A DNA stretch of 64,000 nucleotides, from assembly GCF_023476645.1 (NCBI RefSeq), contig NZ_JAMCOJ010000005.1, forward strand, positions 186,001 through 250,000, given 5' to 3'. The number at the start of each line of letters is the position of its first letter. The first letter of the stretch is position 1. Source of the DNA: Cellulophaga sp. 20_2_10. GTDB lineage: Bacteria; Bacteroidota; Bacteroidia; Flavobacteriales; Flavobacteriaceae. Shown piece after piece: positions 18,671-26,463 of the stretch. The position numbers and the translations under genes were made by a program. The notes under the pieces were generated by a model. The model was not told the DNA's origin, made no database searches, and saw only the letters and a program-made list of their open reading frames with translations.

Positions 18671-18746
18671 AAAAATAAAAAGGCGAAGTTTCCTTCGCCT
18701 TTTTCCCCAAATCTTACCATGAACTTAACCTACTTATGCTATGGTC
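18671..18746 (-). ncRNA. Candidate small RNA, copy 2 of 4
   Basis: On the minus strand TATCTTTG (18750-18757) matches the -7 consensus, with a TTG 23 bp upstream (18781-18783). RNA would start near 18746 with GGACCATAGC, continue through the conserved core and TAAGATTTGGGG, and end at a perfect terminator (AGGCGAAGGAAACTTCGCCT then T-rich). A 5' helix ACCAT/ATGGT can enclose the core. A 9-bp inverted repeat (18757-18765/18776-18784) lies between the promoter elements. Confidence 0.7.
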
Positions 18747-18870
18747 CTCCAAAGATATTGTTTAAATAAACCCTGTTAAACAATATTAGTTAAACTATTG
18801 AGTTTACTAGACTAAGTGTGCTATTAAAGAGATTTGAAAAAAAAAGAAAATTTACATTTGGGAAAGTAGT

Positions 18871-18947
18871 AAAAAATAAAAAGGTAGAGTTTCCTCCACC
18901 TTTTTCCCCAAATCTTACCATGAACTTAACCTACTTATGCTATGGTC
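18871..18947 (-). ncRNA. Candidate small RNA, copy 3 of 4
   Basis: TATCTTTG at 18951-18958 is an exact -7 match. The unit has the same 5' end (GGACCATAGC), core and TAAGATTTGGGG as copy 2. Its terminator stem has changed to AGGTGGAG/CTCTACCT, which pairs by G-U wobble only in minus-strand RNA. A 6-bp inverted repeat (TATGTG/CACATA, 18962-18982) precedes the -7 element. Confidence 0.7.
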
Positions 18948-19046
18948 CTTCAAAGATATAGTATGTGGTACACACACACATAATCTATCGGATTAACGTC
19001 CATTTCATCAGTCAAACTACATATTATCCGACGTACAGCATAGTAT

Positions 19047-19124
19047 AAAAAATAAAAAGGCGGAGTTTCCTCCACCTTTTCCCCAAATTTTACCATGAAC
19101 TTAACCTACTTATGCTATGGTAGC
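19047..19124 (-). ncRNA. Candidate small RNA, copy 4 of 4
   Basis: TAATTTAG (19127-19134) serves as the likely -7 element, as in copy 1. The core is identical to copies 2 and 3 except for TAAAATTTGGGG. The terminator stem AGGTGGAG/CTCCGCCT contains a U-G pair that again forms only in minus-strand RNA. It starts about 100 bases downstream of the purF stop, so purF read-through could also enter it. Confidence 0.68.
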
Positions 19125-19223
19125 CCCTAAATTAGTTATGGAAACACCGTTGTATTGCATAAAAAAGACCAAATACATATTTTACCGATAAAATACACTA
19201 ATTACACTTTTTATCGACTTAAA

Positions 19224-21122
19224 TTAATATGCACGTTCACTTTTACCTTCATAAAAGTTAATAAAAGCTTTGTTTACGACTCTGTTACCACCTGGAGTTG
19301 GGTAATCTCCAGTAAAGTACCAGTCACCTAAATTTTTAGGACAAGCTTTATGTAAATTATCTACTGTTTGATATATAATCTCTACTTCTGCTTTAATTTC
19401 TGATGAACTAAGCAACTCTCCTATTTTCTCAGAAACTTCTTCTGGTGTAAATGGTTCGTAAAACTCTTTTACATAGTTTATAATATCTTTATCATCAGAA
19501 TCTACTTGCGTTAAACATTTTTTATAAATGCCCTCTACAATATGCATAGTATCTCTATCCTTATGTAAGTCTAACGCAGCTCTAAAAGCAATAAAATCTT
19601 CTAACTTAGCCATATCTATACCATAACAATCTGGATATCTAATTTGTGGCGCAGAAGAAACTACAACTATTTTCTTTGGCAGTAACCGATCTAATATTTT
19701 TAAAATACTCTTTTTAAGTGTTGTACCACGTACAATACTATCGTCTATTATAACTAAATTATCTCCTTCTTTTACAGAACCGTAAGAAATATCATAAACA
19801 TGGGCTACTAAATCATCTCTACTGCTATCTTGCGTAATAAAGGTTCTTAATTTAGCATCTTTAATTGCTACTTTTTCTATACGTGGCCTTACCTCTAAGA
19901 TCTCATGTAATTCCTCAGAAGTAATTTCTCTTCCTATAGATAATATCTGTTCTTCCTTTTTACGGTTTAGGTGGTTTTGAGCCTCTTTTACCATACCATA
20001 GAAAGATGTCTCTGCTGTATTAGGTATGTATGAAAATACGGTGTTTTTAATATCGTCCTCAATAGATTCTAATATCTGTGGAAAAAGCAACTTACCTAGC
20101 TCTTTACGTTCTTGGTATATTTCTTTATCACTACCTCTAGAAAAATAAATACGCTCAAAAGAACAAGCTTTACGTTCTGTTGGTTCTAATATTTGCTTTA
20201 TATCCATTTTACCACTCTTCTTAACAATAAGAGCGTGGCCAGGATCTAACTCATGTATTTCATCAAATGGAACATTAAATACAGTTTGTATTGCTGGTCT
20301 TTCTGATGCAACAACAACAACCTCATCATCCTTATAGTAGTACACTGGTCTAATACCAGCTGGGTCTCTAAGCACAAAACTATCTCCATGACCTAAAAGT
20401 CCGGTCATTGCATAACCACCATCCCAGTTCTTAGCTGCTTTCCTTAGAATTTTACCAAGATTTAAACGTTCTGCTATTAACGGTGAAGCTTCTAACTTTG
20501 TAAAACCCTCTTTTTTTATTTGCTTATATAGTTTTGCTACGGCGTCATCCAAAAAATGACCTATCTTTTCCATAACAGTTACTGTATCTGCTTTTTCTTT
20601 TGGGTGCTGACCTATTTGCACAAGATTGTCAAAAAGCTCATTAACATTAGTCATGTTAAAGTTACCTGCAACAATAAGATTTCTGTGCATCCAATTGTTT
20701 TGTCTTAAAAATGGGTGCACACTTTCTATACTATTTTTTCCAAAAGTTCCGTAGCGTACATGTCCTAATAAAACTTCTCCTATATAAGGTATGTGTTTTT
20801 TTTGGGCAGCCACATCATCCACATATTCTGGATTTTCTAACATAGCCGTGTTAATACGGTCGTTAATTTGTGCAAAAATATCCTGTATAGGCTGGCTTTC
20901 TGCAGAACGCACTCTACTCATATAGCGTTCTCCTTGCTCCATATCTAACTTAATGCTGGCAAAACCTGCGCCGTCTTGTCCACGGTTGTGCTGCTTTTCC
21001 ATCATTAAATACATTTTATTAACTCCGTAAAAAGCTGTACCGTACTTTTCTTTGTAATACTCTAAAGGCTTTAAAAGCCTAATCATAGAAATTCCACATT
21101 CGTGCTTAATGGCGTCACTCAT
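19224..21122 (-). CDS. purF: Amidophosphoribosyltransferase (glutamine PRPP amidotransferase)
   Basis: This is a 632-residue PurF-type enzyme catalysing the first committed step of purine synthesis. The N-terminal glutaminase domain starts at HECGI, where C9 should become the nucleophile after propeptide removal; RGQDGAG and HVRYGTFG are intact. The C-terminal phosphoribosyltransferase domain carries the PRPP motif VIIDDSIVRGTT. The protein is about 130 residues longer than E. coli PurF, mostly through insertions in the second half, a size I associate with Bacteroidota homologues. The PfkB kinase gene upstream is separated by a terminator, so purF probably has its own promoter. Confidence 0.93.
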   Translation of the reverse strand: MSDAIKHECGISMIRLLKPLEYYKEKYGTAFYGVNKMYLMMEKQHNRGQDGAGFASIKLDMEQGERYMSRVRSAESQPIQDIFAQINDRINTAMLENPEYVDDVAAQKKHIPYIGEVLLGHVRYGTFGKNSIESVHPFLRQNNWMHRNLIVAGNFNMTNVNELFDNLVQIGQHPKEKADTVTVMEKIGHFLDDAVAKLYKQIKKEGFTKLEASPLIAERLNLGKILRKAAKNWDGGYAMTGLLGHGDSFVLRDPAGIRPVYYYKDDEVVVVASERPAIQTVFNVPFDEIHELDPGHALIVKKSGKMDIKQILEPTERKACSFERIYFSRGSDKEIYQERKELGKLLFPQILESIEDDIKNTVFSYIPNTAETSFYGMVKEAQNHLNRKKEEQILSIGREITSEELHEILEVRPRIEKVAIKDAKLRTFITQDSSRDDLVAHVYDISYGSVKEGDNLVIIDDSIVRGTTLKKSILKILDRLLPKKIVVVSSAPQIRYPDCYGIDMAKLEDFIAFRAALDLHKDRDTMHIVEGIYKKCLTQVDSDDKDIINYVKEFYEPFTPEEVSEKIGELLSSSEIKAEVEIIYQTVDNLHKACPKNLGDWYFTGDYPTPGGNRVVNKAFINFYEGKSERAY

Positions 21123-21138
21123 TTCTTATAATTTGATA

Positions 21139-21163
21139 TTAAAAAAAGCCCATAAATGGGCTT
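21139..21163 (-). terminator. Terminator between PfkB kinase gene and purF
   Basis: The stem AAGCCCAT/ATGGGCTT (21147-21162) is followed on the minus strand by a T run. Confidence 0.75.
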
Positions 21164-21167
21164 GTTG

Positions 21168-22094
21168 TTATTGTAATTCTATATTAAACTGCGTTAATTC
21201 CGCAAACTGACGCAGTCTTTTATCTACTTCAGTTTTTTCTAATTTCTCCATACGTTCTGTACCAAAACGCTCCACACAAAAAGAAGCCAAATTAGATCCG
21301 TGAATAATTGCACTTTTTAAATTCTCAAAAGACACATTACCAGATGCTGCTATATGGCCAGAAAAACCACCGGCAAAAGTATCGCCTGCTCCCGTAGGAT
21401 CAAAAACCTCTTCTAAAGGTAATGCTGGTGCAAAGAATACCTTATCGTCTTTAAACAATAAAGCTCCGTGTTCTCCTTTTTTAATAACCACAAATTTTGG
21501 TCCCATTGTTTGTATTTTGGCTGCTGCCTTAACTAAAGAGTATTCTCCAGTTAATTGTCTTGCCTCTTCATCATTAATTGTAATAACATCTATATGTTTA
21601 ATTACGTTTAACAATTCATCTAATGCATTGTCCATCCAAAAGTTCATTGTATCTAAAACAATAAGTTTTGGTTTTTTTGTCATTTGTTCAATAACACTCA
21701 TTTGGACGCTAGGATGTAAGTTTCCTAACATTACAACATCTGCTTCTTTATAACTCTCTGGAACTACAGGTTTAAAATCTGCCAATACGTTTAACTCTGT
21801 AGCTAAAGTATCTCTAGAATTTAAATCGTTATGATATTTACCTTTCCAGAAAAATGTTTTACCGCCTTTAACTACTTCTAAAGCAGATAAGTCTACATTT
21901 TTGCTTTTTAATAGGTCTAGGTGTTCTTGAGGGAAATCTTCACCTACAACAGATACTATTGCAGAGTTCACCTTAAATTGTGATGCAGCTAAAGCTATGT
22001 ACGTTGCCGCGCCACCAAGAATAACATCTGTTTTACCAAAAGGGGTTTCTATAGCATCAAAAGCTACCGTACCCACAATTAACAATTTGCTCAT
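21168..22094 (-). CDS. PfkB-family sugar/nucleoside kinase
   Basis: The 308-residue protein is a ribokinase/PfkB-fold kinase. It has an N-terminal substrate region with a GG pair (VILGGAATYIALAAS), and the PfkB signature 2 FDPTGAGDTFAGGF near residue 235 with catalytic Asp in GAGD. I chose the ATG at 22094 (MSKLLIVGTVAFDAIE), where family homology starts; the frame from 22136 adds 14 residues of no similarity. Its place between purine genes suggests a nucleoside or ribose kinase such as an adenosine kinase-like enzyme, but the substrate cannot be read from the sequence. It is probably the third gene of a purN-rnhA-kinase group. Confidence 0.88.
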   Translation of the reverse strand: MSKLLIVGTVAFDAIETPFGKTDVILGGAATYIALAASQFKVNSAIVSVVGEDFPQEHLDLLKSKNVDLSALEVVKGGKTFFWKGKYHNDLNSRDTLATELNVLADFKPVVPESYKEADVVMLGNLHPSVQMSVIEQMTKKPKLIVLDTMNFWMDNALDELLNVIKHIDVITINDEEARQLTGEYSLVKAAAKIQTMGPKFVVIKKGEHGALLFKDDKVFFAPALPLEEVFDPTGAGDTFAGGFSGHIAASGNVSFENLKSAIIHGSNLASFCVERFGTERMEKLEKTEVDKRLRQFAELTQFNIELQ

Positions 22095-22180
22095 ATAAGT
22101 TAATTTTGGTGCAAAGATACATTTTTGAAATAGCAATTCCGAAGCATTAGAACATCAATTTATAAAAACAAGAAAAAGTA

Positions 22181-22813
22181 CTATTTACGACCAAAATCTG
22201 CAGGAATTTCTCCCCATGCCTTGGTTTCCCATTTTACAATTGTAGTGGTGTATGTATTTGTTTTTAGCCAATCTTCTGCTCTACGTATTAGCTCAAAAAC
22301 ATCCTTATTCTTTGCGGATTCCGCTAATTTACTGTTGCACTTTTTTTTACGAACCCAACTCATAGCTGTTCTAGAGTCGGTATAAAGTATGCGGTCACTA
22401 TTGTTTTTCTTTAAATACGCTAACCCGTGCACTAAAGCCAAAAACTCACCTATATTATTGGTTCCTTGCTTAAAAGGTCCTTGTTTAAAAAGCTCTTTTG
22501 CCCCTTGGGTAACTACTCCTCTATATTCCATAATACCAGGATTACCGCTAGAGGCTGCATCTACAGAAATAGAATTGTAATTTGGCTGTCCTATTTTATC
22601 TAACGCTGTCTTAGATAAGGTTGTTCCTATTTTTTTTCCTTTATAGTCGTCATAATTACCATTAAAAGCCTTTTTTGCAGCTTCAAAAGAAGGAAAAGAT
22701 TTGTATTGCGCTCCCTTTTCTTTATTAATAGCCGCCTTGCAAGCAGACCAAGAATCATAAATTCCTGGCTTTTTACCTCTCCAAACCGTATAAAATTTTC
22801 CTTTTTTACCCAT
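22181..22813 (-). CDS. rnhA: Ribonuclease HI with N-terminal viroplasmin/RHBD domain
   Basis: The 210-residue protein joins an N-terminal RNase H1 hybrid-binding (viroplasmin-like) domain (about 5-50; YTVWRGKKPGIYDSW) to an RNase H domain (about 80-210). Catalytic acids are visible as D85 (SVDAASSGNPG), E123 (NNIGEFLAL) and D146 (LYTDSRTA), with the fourth acid in the C-terminal segment. It cuts RNA in RNA-DNA hybrids. Bacteroidota commonly carry this eukaryote-like two-domain form. The gene abuts purN (one base apart) and is surely co-transcribed with it. Confidence 0.93.
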   Translation of the reverse strand: MGKKGKFYTVWRGKKPGIYDSWSACKAAINKEKGAQYKSFPSFEAAKKAFNGNYDDYKGKKIGTTLSKTALDKIGQPNYNSISVDAASSGNPGIMEYRGVVTQGAKELFKQGPFKQGTNNIGEFLALVHGLAYLKKNNSDRILYTDSRTAMSWVRKKKCNSKLAESAKNKDVFELIRRAEDWLKTNTYTTTIVKWETKAWGEIPADFGRK

Positions 22814-23380
22814 TTAGTTTGATAAAATTTGATCTATTACCTTAGGAAAGTATTCGTACTCCAATGCATGCACTTTCTCTGCAATATTTTCTGGAGAATC
22901 TTCTTTAGTAACAGTCGTTTTTGCTTGATGAATTATTGCTCCCTCGTCATAATTTTCATTTACATAATGAATTGTGATGCCAGTTTCGGTCTCATTATTG
23001 TTTTTTACTGCATTATGTACGTTCATCCCATACATTCCTTTTCCTCCATATTTTGGAAGAAGTGCAGGATGTATATTTACAATCTTATTTGGGAAGGCTG
23101 TCACGAAGTTTTTAGGTATTTTAAGTAAAAAACCGGCCAAAATAATTAAATCCGGATCCATACCCTTAAGTATGCTTAAAAGGCAATCTGACTTAGAAAA
23201 CGACTCCTTATTAAAATACAACGCACTGATATTTAATCTGTTACATCTGTCAATTACTTTGGCATCCCTTTTGTTAGTAAATACACTGGTGATAGTCACC
23301 AAAGGGTTGTCTTTAAAATAATTTGCTATGTTTTCTACATTAGAACCAGAACCAGAAGCAAATAGAACAATACGTTTCAT
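22814..23380 (-). CDS. purN: Phosphoribosylglycinamide formyltransferase
   Basis: The 188-residue enzyme transfers a formyl group from 10-formyl-THF to GAR in purine synthesis. It starts with MKRIVLFASGSGSN (PRPP-phosphate loop) and carries the formyltransferase core (ILAGFLLKIP, NIHPALLPKYGGKGMYG) with the catalytic N/H pair, and GITIHYVNENYDEGAII with the catalytic Asp. Length is normal. It is divergent from acpP and heads the purN-rnhA group. Confidence 0.95.
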   Translation of the reverse strand: MKRIVLFASGSGSNVENIANYFKDNPLVTITSVFTNKRDAKVIDRCNRLNISALYFNKESFSKSDCLLSILKGMDPDLIILAGFLLKIPKNFVTAFPNKIVNIHPALLPKYGGKGMYGMNVHNAVKNNNETETGITIHYVNENYDEGAIIHQAKTTVTKEDSPENIAEKVHALEYEYFPKVIDQILSN

Positions 23381-23502
23381 AGAGGGCTATAAAGGGTTAT
23401 TATTGAATAAAAAATGAGGTGTAAAATTAACACTTCAATATTAAATTAAATTAAAAATTGACACATTTTAACGACAAATGGTGTATTTAAACCAAAGTTT
23501 TT

Positions 23503-23510
23503 TATTTTTG
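23503..23510 (+). promoter_or_regulatory. Promoter -7 element of acpP
   Basis: TATTTTTG fits TAnnTTTG and lies 32 bases before the acpP ATG. The -33 TTG is not clear. Confidence 0.4.
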
Positions 23511-23542
23511 CCTTCAATTAAAATTATTAAAACAAAATTATT

Positions 23543-23776
23543 ATGTCAGACATTGCATCAAGAGTAAAAGCTATAATCGTTGACAAATTAGGAGTTGATG
23601 AGAACGAAGTTGTTACAGAAGCGAGCTTTACAAACGACTTAGGAGCAGATTCTTTAGATACTGTTGAGTTAATTATGGAGTTCGAAAAAGAATTCGATAT
23701 TCAAATTCCAGATGATCAAGCGGAGAACATCGCAACAGTTGGTCAAGCAATAAGTTATATAGAAGAAGCAAAGTAA
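23543..23776 (+). CDS. acpP: Acyl carrier protein
   Basis: The 77-residue acidic protein is acyl carrier protein. The phosphopantetheine attachment site is S37 in [11 protein letters not shown]. It carries growing acyl chains in type II fatty acid synthesis. It is followed by a terminator-like hairpin and then fabF, rnc, the usual acpP-fabF-rnc order. Confidence 0.97.
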   Translation: MSDIASRVKAIIVDKLGVDENEVVTEASFTNDLGADSLDTVELIMEFEKEFDIQIPDDQAENIATVGQAISYIEEAK

Positions 23777-23808
23777 TTTATTATATCTTGAACAAGATTT
23801 AAAAAAAT

Positions 23809-23846
23809 ATCCATGTGGTAGTCTTGCTGCATGGATTTTTTTTTTT
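23809..23846 (+). terminator. Terminator/attenuator after acpP
   Basis: ATCCATG pairs with CATGGAT (23809-23836), followed by ten T. It probably allows acpP to be made in excess over fabF. Confidence 0.75.
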
Positions 23847-23890
23847 AATTTACACGTATCTAATAAATAGATTTAACAAAATTTGAGTTC

Positions 23891-25141
23891 ATGCAATTAA
23901 AGCGAGTTGTAGTTACTGGTCTTGGAGCTTTAACGCCTATAGGCAATAACATAGAAGAATACTGGGATGGGTTGATAAATGGAAGAAGTGGATGCGCCCC
24001 TATTACCTATTATGACGCAGAAAAATTTAAAACAAAGTTTGCCTGCGAATTAAAAAACTATAATCCAGCCGATTTTTTTGATAGAAAAGAAGCACGTAAA
24101 CTAGATAAGTTTGCTCAATACGCTATGGTTTCTGCTGATGAAGCTATCGCAGATTCTAAATTAGACTTAGATACATTAGACAAATTTAGAGTTGGTGTTA
24201 TTTGGGGAGCAGGTATTGGTGGCTTAGAAACATTCCAAAACGAAGTATTAAATTTTGCTGCTGGTGACGGCACGCCAAGATTTAATCCTTTCTTTATACC
24301 AAAAATGATTGCCGATATAGCGCCAGGTAACATATCTATTAAACATGGATTTATGGGACCTAACTATACTACTGTATCTGCATGTGCATCTTCTGCAAAT
24401 GCAATTATAGATGCACTAAACACAATACGTTTAGGCCATTGTGACGTAATTGTTACTGGTGGTAGTGAGGCTGCTGTAACCATTGCGGGTATGGGCGGTT
24501 TTGGAGCAATGCATGCATTATCTACAAGAAACGAAAGTCCAACAACAGCATCTAGACCTTTTGACGCTACCAGAGATGGTTTTGTATTAGGTGAGGGAGC
24601 TGGTGCACTTATATTAGAAGAATACGAACATGCTGTAGCAAGAGGTGCAAAGATTTATGCAGAAGTTGCTGGCGGTGGTTTATCTAGTGATGCTTACCAC
24701 ATGACAGCTCCACACCCAGAGGGTATTGGTGTTGTACGTGTTATGCAAAACTGCCTTAAAGATGCAGGCTTAAATCCTGAAGATGTAGATGCCATTAATA
24801 CACATGGTACTTCTACACCATTAGGAGACGTTGCAGAACTAAAAGCTATTACTAAAGTTTTTGGTGAGCACGCACATAACATTAATATAAACTCTACTAA
24901 ATCTATGACAGGGCACTTACTTGGTGCTGCAGGGGCAATAGAAGCAATTGCATCTATCCTTGCTATGGAACACGGTATTGTACCGCCTACTATTAATCAT
25001 GAGCATGTAGATGAGAATATAGATCCTAAGTTAAACCTTACACTTAATAAGGCTCAAAAAAGAGACGTGAAAGTTGCACTGAGCAATACGTTTGGATTTG
25101 GAGGGCACAATGCTTGTGTAATTTTTAAAAAAATAAACTAA
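23891..25141 (+). CDS. fabF: 3-oxoacyl-[acyl-carrier-protein] synthase II
   Basis: The 416-residue condensing enzyme extends acyl-ACP with malonyl-ACP. The catalytic triad is intact: Cys in TVSACASSANA, His in NTHGTSTPLGD and His in SMTGHLLGAAGA. The C-terminal NTFGFGGHNA glycine loop is present. Length and start (MQLKRVVVTGLGALTP) are standard. rnc follows after four bases, so the two genes form an operon. Confidence 0.97.
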   Translation: MQLKRVVVTGLGALTPIGNNIEEYWDGLINGRSGCAPITYYDAEKFKTKFACELKNYNPADFFDRKEARKLDKFAQYAMVSADEAIADSKLDLDTLDKFRVGVIWGAGIGGLETFQNEVLNFAAGDGTPRFNPFFIPKMIADIAPGNISIKHGFMGPNYTTVSACASSANAIIDALNTIRLGHCDVIVTGGSEAAVTIAGMGGFGAMHALSTRNESPTTASRPFDATRDGFVLGEGAGALILEEYEHAVARGAKIYAEVAGGGLSSDAYHMTAPHPEGIGVVRVMQNCLKDAGLNPEDVDAINTHGTSTPLGDVAELKAITKVFGEHAHNININSTKSMTGHLLGAAGAIEAIASILAMEHGIVPPTINHEHVDENIDPKLNLTLNKAQKRDVKVALSNTFGFGGHNACVIFKKIN

Positions 25142-25145
25142 GATA

Positions 25146-25886
25146 ATGAGTTTTATCTCCAAAATATTTAATTCCCATCCAGAAAAAGATGGGGATTTTT
25201 TTTTAGGAATAACACACATTTTAGGTTTTAAACCTAAAGAGATAGGTATTTACCAGAAAGCCTTTTTGCATAGATCCGCAAACAAAAAAGACAAAGACGG
25301 GAATCCTTTAAACTACGAGCGCCTAGAATTTTTAGGAGATTCTATGCTAGGCACTATTATTTCTAAATACTTGTATAATGAGGTACCACTAGGAGACGAA
25401 GGATACCTAACCAAAATGCGCTCTAAAATTGTTAGCAGAGAGCATTTAAACGAATTAGGAAAAGATCTAAACCTAATTAAATACGTAGAAAGCCGAATTT
25501 CTAAATCTCATTTTGGAGAAAACATACATGGCAATGTTTTTGAAGCCCTAGTCGGCGCCATTTATTTAGATAGAGGATACAACTATTGTGAAAAATTTAT
25601 TCGCGAAAGAGTAATTGGCCCCTATGTAGATATAGAACAATTAGAAGGTAAAGTAATAAGTTATAAAAGTTTGGTTATTGAGTGGTGTCAAAAACAAAAA
25701 AAGCAGTTTAATTATAATGTATATGAAGATACAGGTAATGATGCTCTAAAACACTTTGCCGTAAAACTTTCTATAGACAATAACATCATAGCAAAAGCCA
25801 GAGCAACATCTAAAAAGAAGGCTGAAGAGCTTGCTTCTAAGCGTGCTTTTTTCGCACTTCAAGACAAAATTAAGCAGTCTAAGTAA
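25146..25886 (+). CDS. rnc: Ribonuclease III
   Basis: The 246-residue protein has the RNase III signature NYERLEFLGDSMLG with catalytic acids, a second helix with GNVFEALVGAIYLD, and a C-terminal dsRNA-binding domain (about 175-242). It cleaves double-stranded RNA in rRNA and small-RNA maturation. It is linked to fabF and lies just upstream of the IPExxxVDY-pyk pair. Confidence 0.96.
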   Translation: MSFISKIFNSHPEKDGDFFLGITHILGFKPKEIGIYQKAFLHRSANKKDKDGNPLNYERLEFLGDSMLGTIISKYLYNEVPLGDEGYLTKMRSKIVSREHLNELGKDLNLIKYVESRISKSHFGENIHGNVFEALVGAIYLDRGYNYCEKFIRERVIGPYVDIEQLEGKVISYKSLVIEWCQKQKKQFNYNVYEDTGNDALKHFAVKLSIDNNIIAKARATSKKKAEELASKRAFFALQDKIKQSK

Positions 25887-25996
25887 AATAATTGTTAACT
25901 AAAACGTTTGCGCTCTAAATACCTTGCTTAAACCTTAAAACATACTAGGCTAGTATTTGTTTTAATCCTATATTTACTCTTTCAGACATAAAGAAT

Positions 25997-26461
25997 ATGG
26001 GAGCTATACATAAAATTTCTGAAGATTTTTTTGAAGATTCTTTTTCATTAATTGCCCTACACAGCAGTCTAGAAGATTATGCAATTGGCTATAATCTTAA
26101 TTTATTTTTAAAAACTAATTTTAAAAGAGCTAAAATAGATTTAGATGTCAACCAGCGTATTTCATTTCCTTTTTTTGAATGGGAAGACATAGACAATCAC
26201 AATAATTGGACTTTAATTAGCAACCATAGTAAAATAGAAGAACAAGAGGAACAAGGAGGTCTGTTTGGTAGTGAACTATCATACACAACACATTATCTAG
26301 TGCCCGAATATAAGGACGTAGATTATTTTTTAAAGATTGAGCAAGAAGACAAACAAATTGTAGCTGCAATTTTAAAGCAAATTGTAAGTATACCAAAAAT
26401 TGTAACTGCTTATAGTATTGATGTTGATAACCTAAAATCTAAAAACAACTTAATTTTTTAA
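25997..26461 (+). CDS. IPExxxVDY family protein
   Basis: The 154-residue protein belongs to the small flavobacterial family named for its C-terminal motif, here in the variant form IPKIVTAYSIDVD. The rest is acidic and aromatic-rich with no signal peptide. Its function is unknown. The coupling to pyruvate kinase (two bases between stop and start) suggests a shared transcript. Confidence 0.8.
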   Translation: MGAIHKISEDFFEDSFSLIALHSSLEDYAIGYNLNLFLKTNFKRAKIDLDVNQRISFPFFEWEDIDNHNNWTLISNHSKIEEQEEQGGLFGSELSYTTHYLVPEYKDVDYFLKIEQEDKQIVAAILKQIVSIPKIVTAYSIDVDNLKSKNNLIF

Positions 26462-26463
26462 GA

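Larger units (their letters stand above)
17222..19134 (-). repeat. Cluster of four dispersed ~80-bp repeat units
   Basis: Four copies (17222-17301, 18671-18746, 18871-18947, 19047-19124) share a core of about 45 bp that is nearly invariant, plus a variable-sequence hairpin of conserved shape. Spacings are irregular, and one gene lies between copies 1 and 2. The sequence between copies (for example 18758-18870 and 18960-19045) is unrelated, AT-rich and without an ORF. This accounts for the gene-free stretches 17144-17551 and 18443-19223. Confidence 0.85.

Noticed and set aside
18671-18947. Small peptide starting at the ATG in the conserved core of the repeat units
   Set aside because: The frame runs into the terminator and shifts in copy 4, and the sequence changes preserve RNA pairing rather than amino acids.
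17222-19134. CRISPR array or MITE-like mobile repeat
   Set aside because: Spacing between copies is irregular (about 120 bp to over 1 kb), spacers are not of uniform length, and no terminal inverted repeats or target duplications are visible. Each copy has promoter- and terminator-like parts, which fits RNA genes better.
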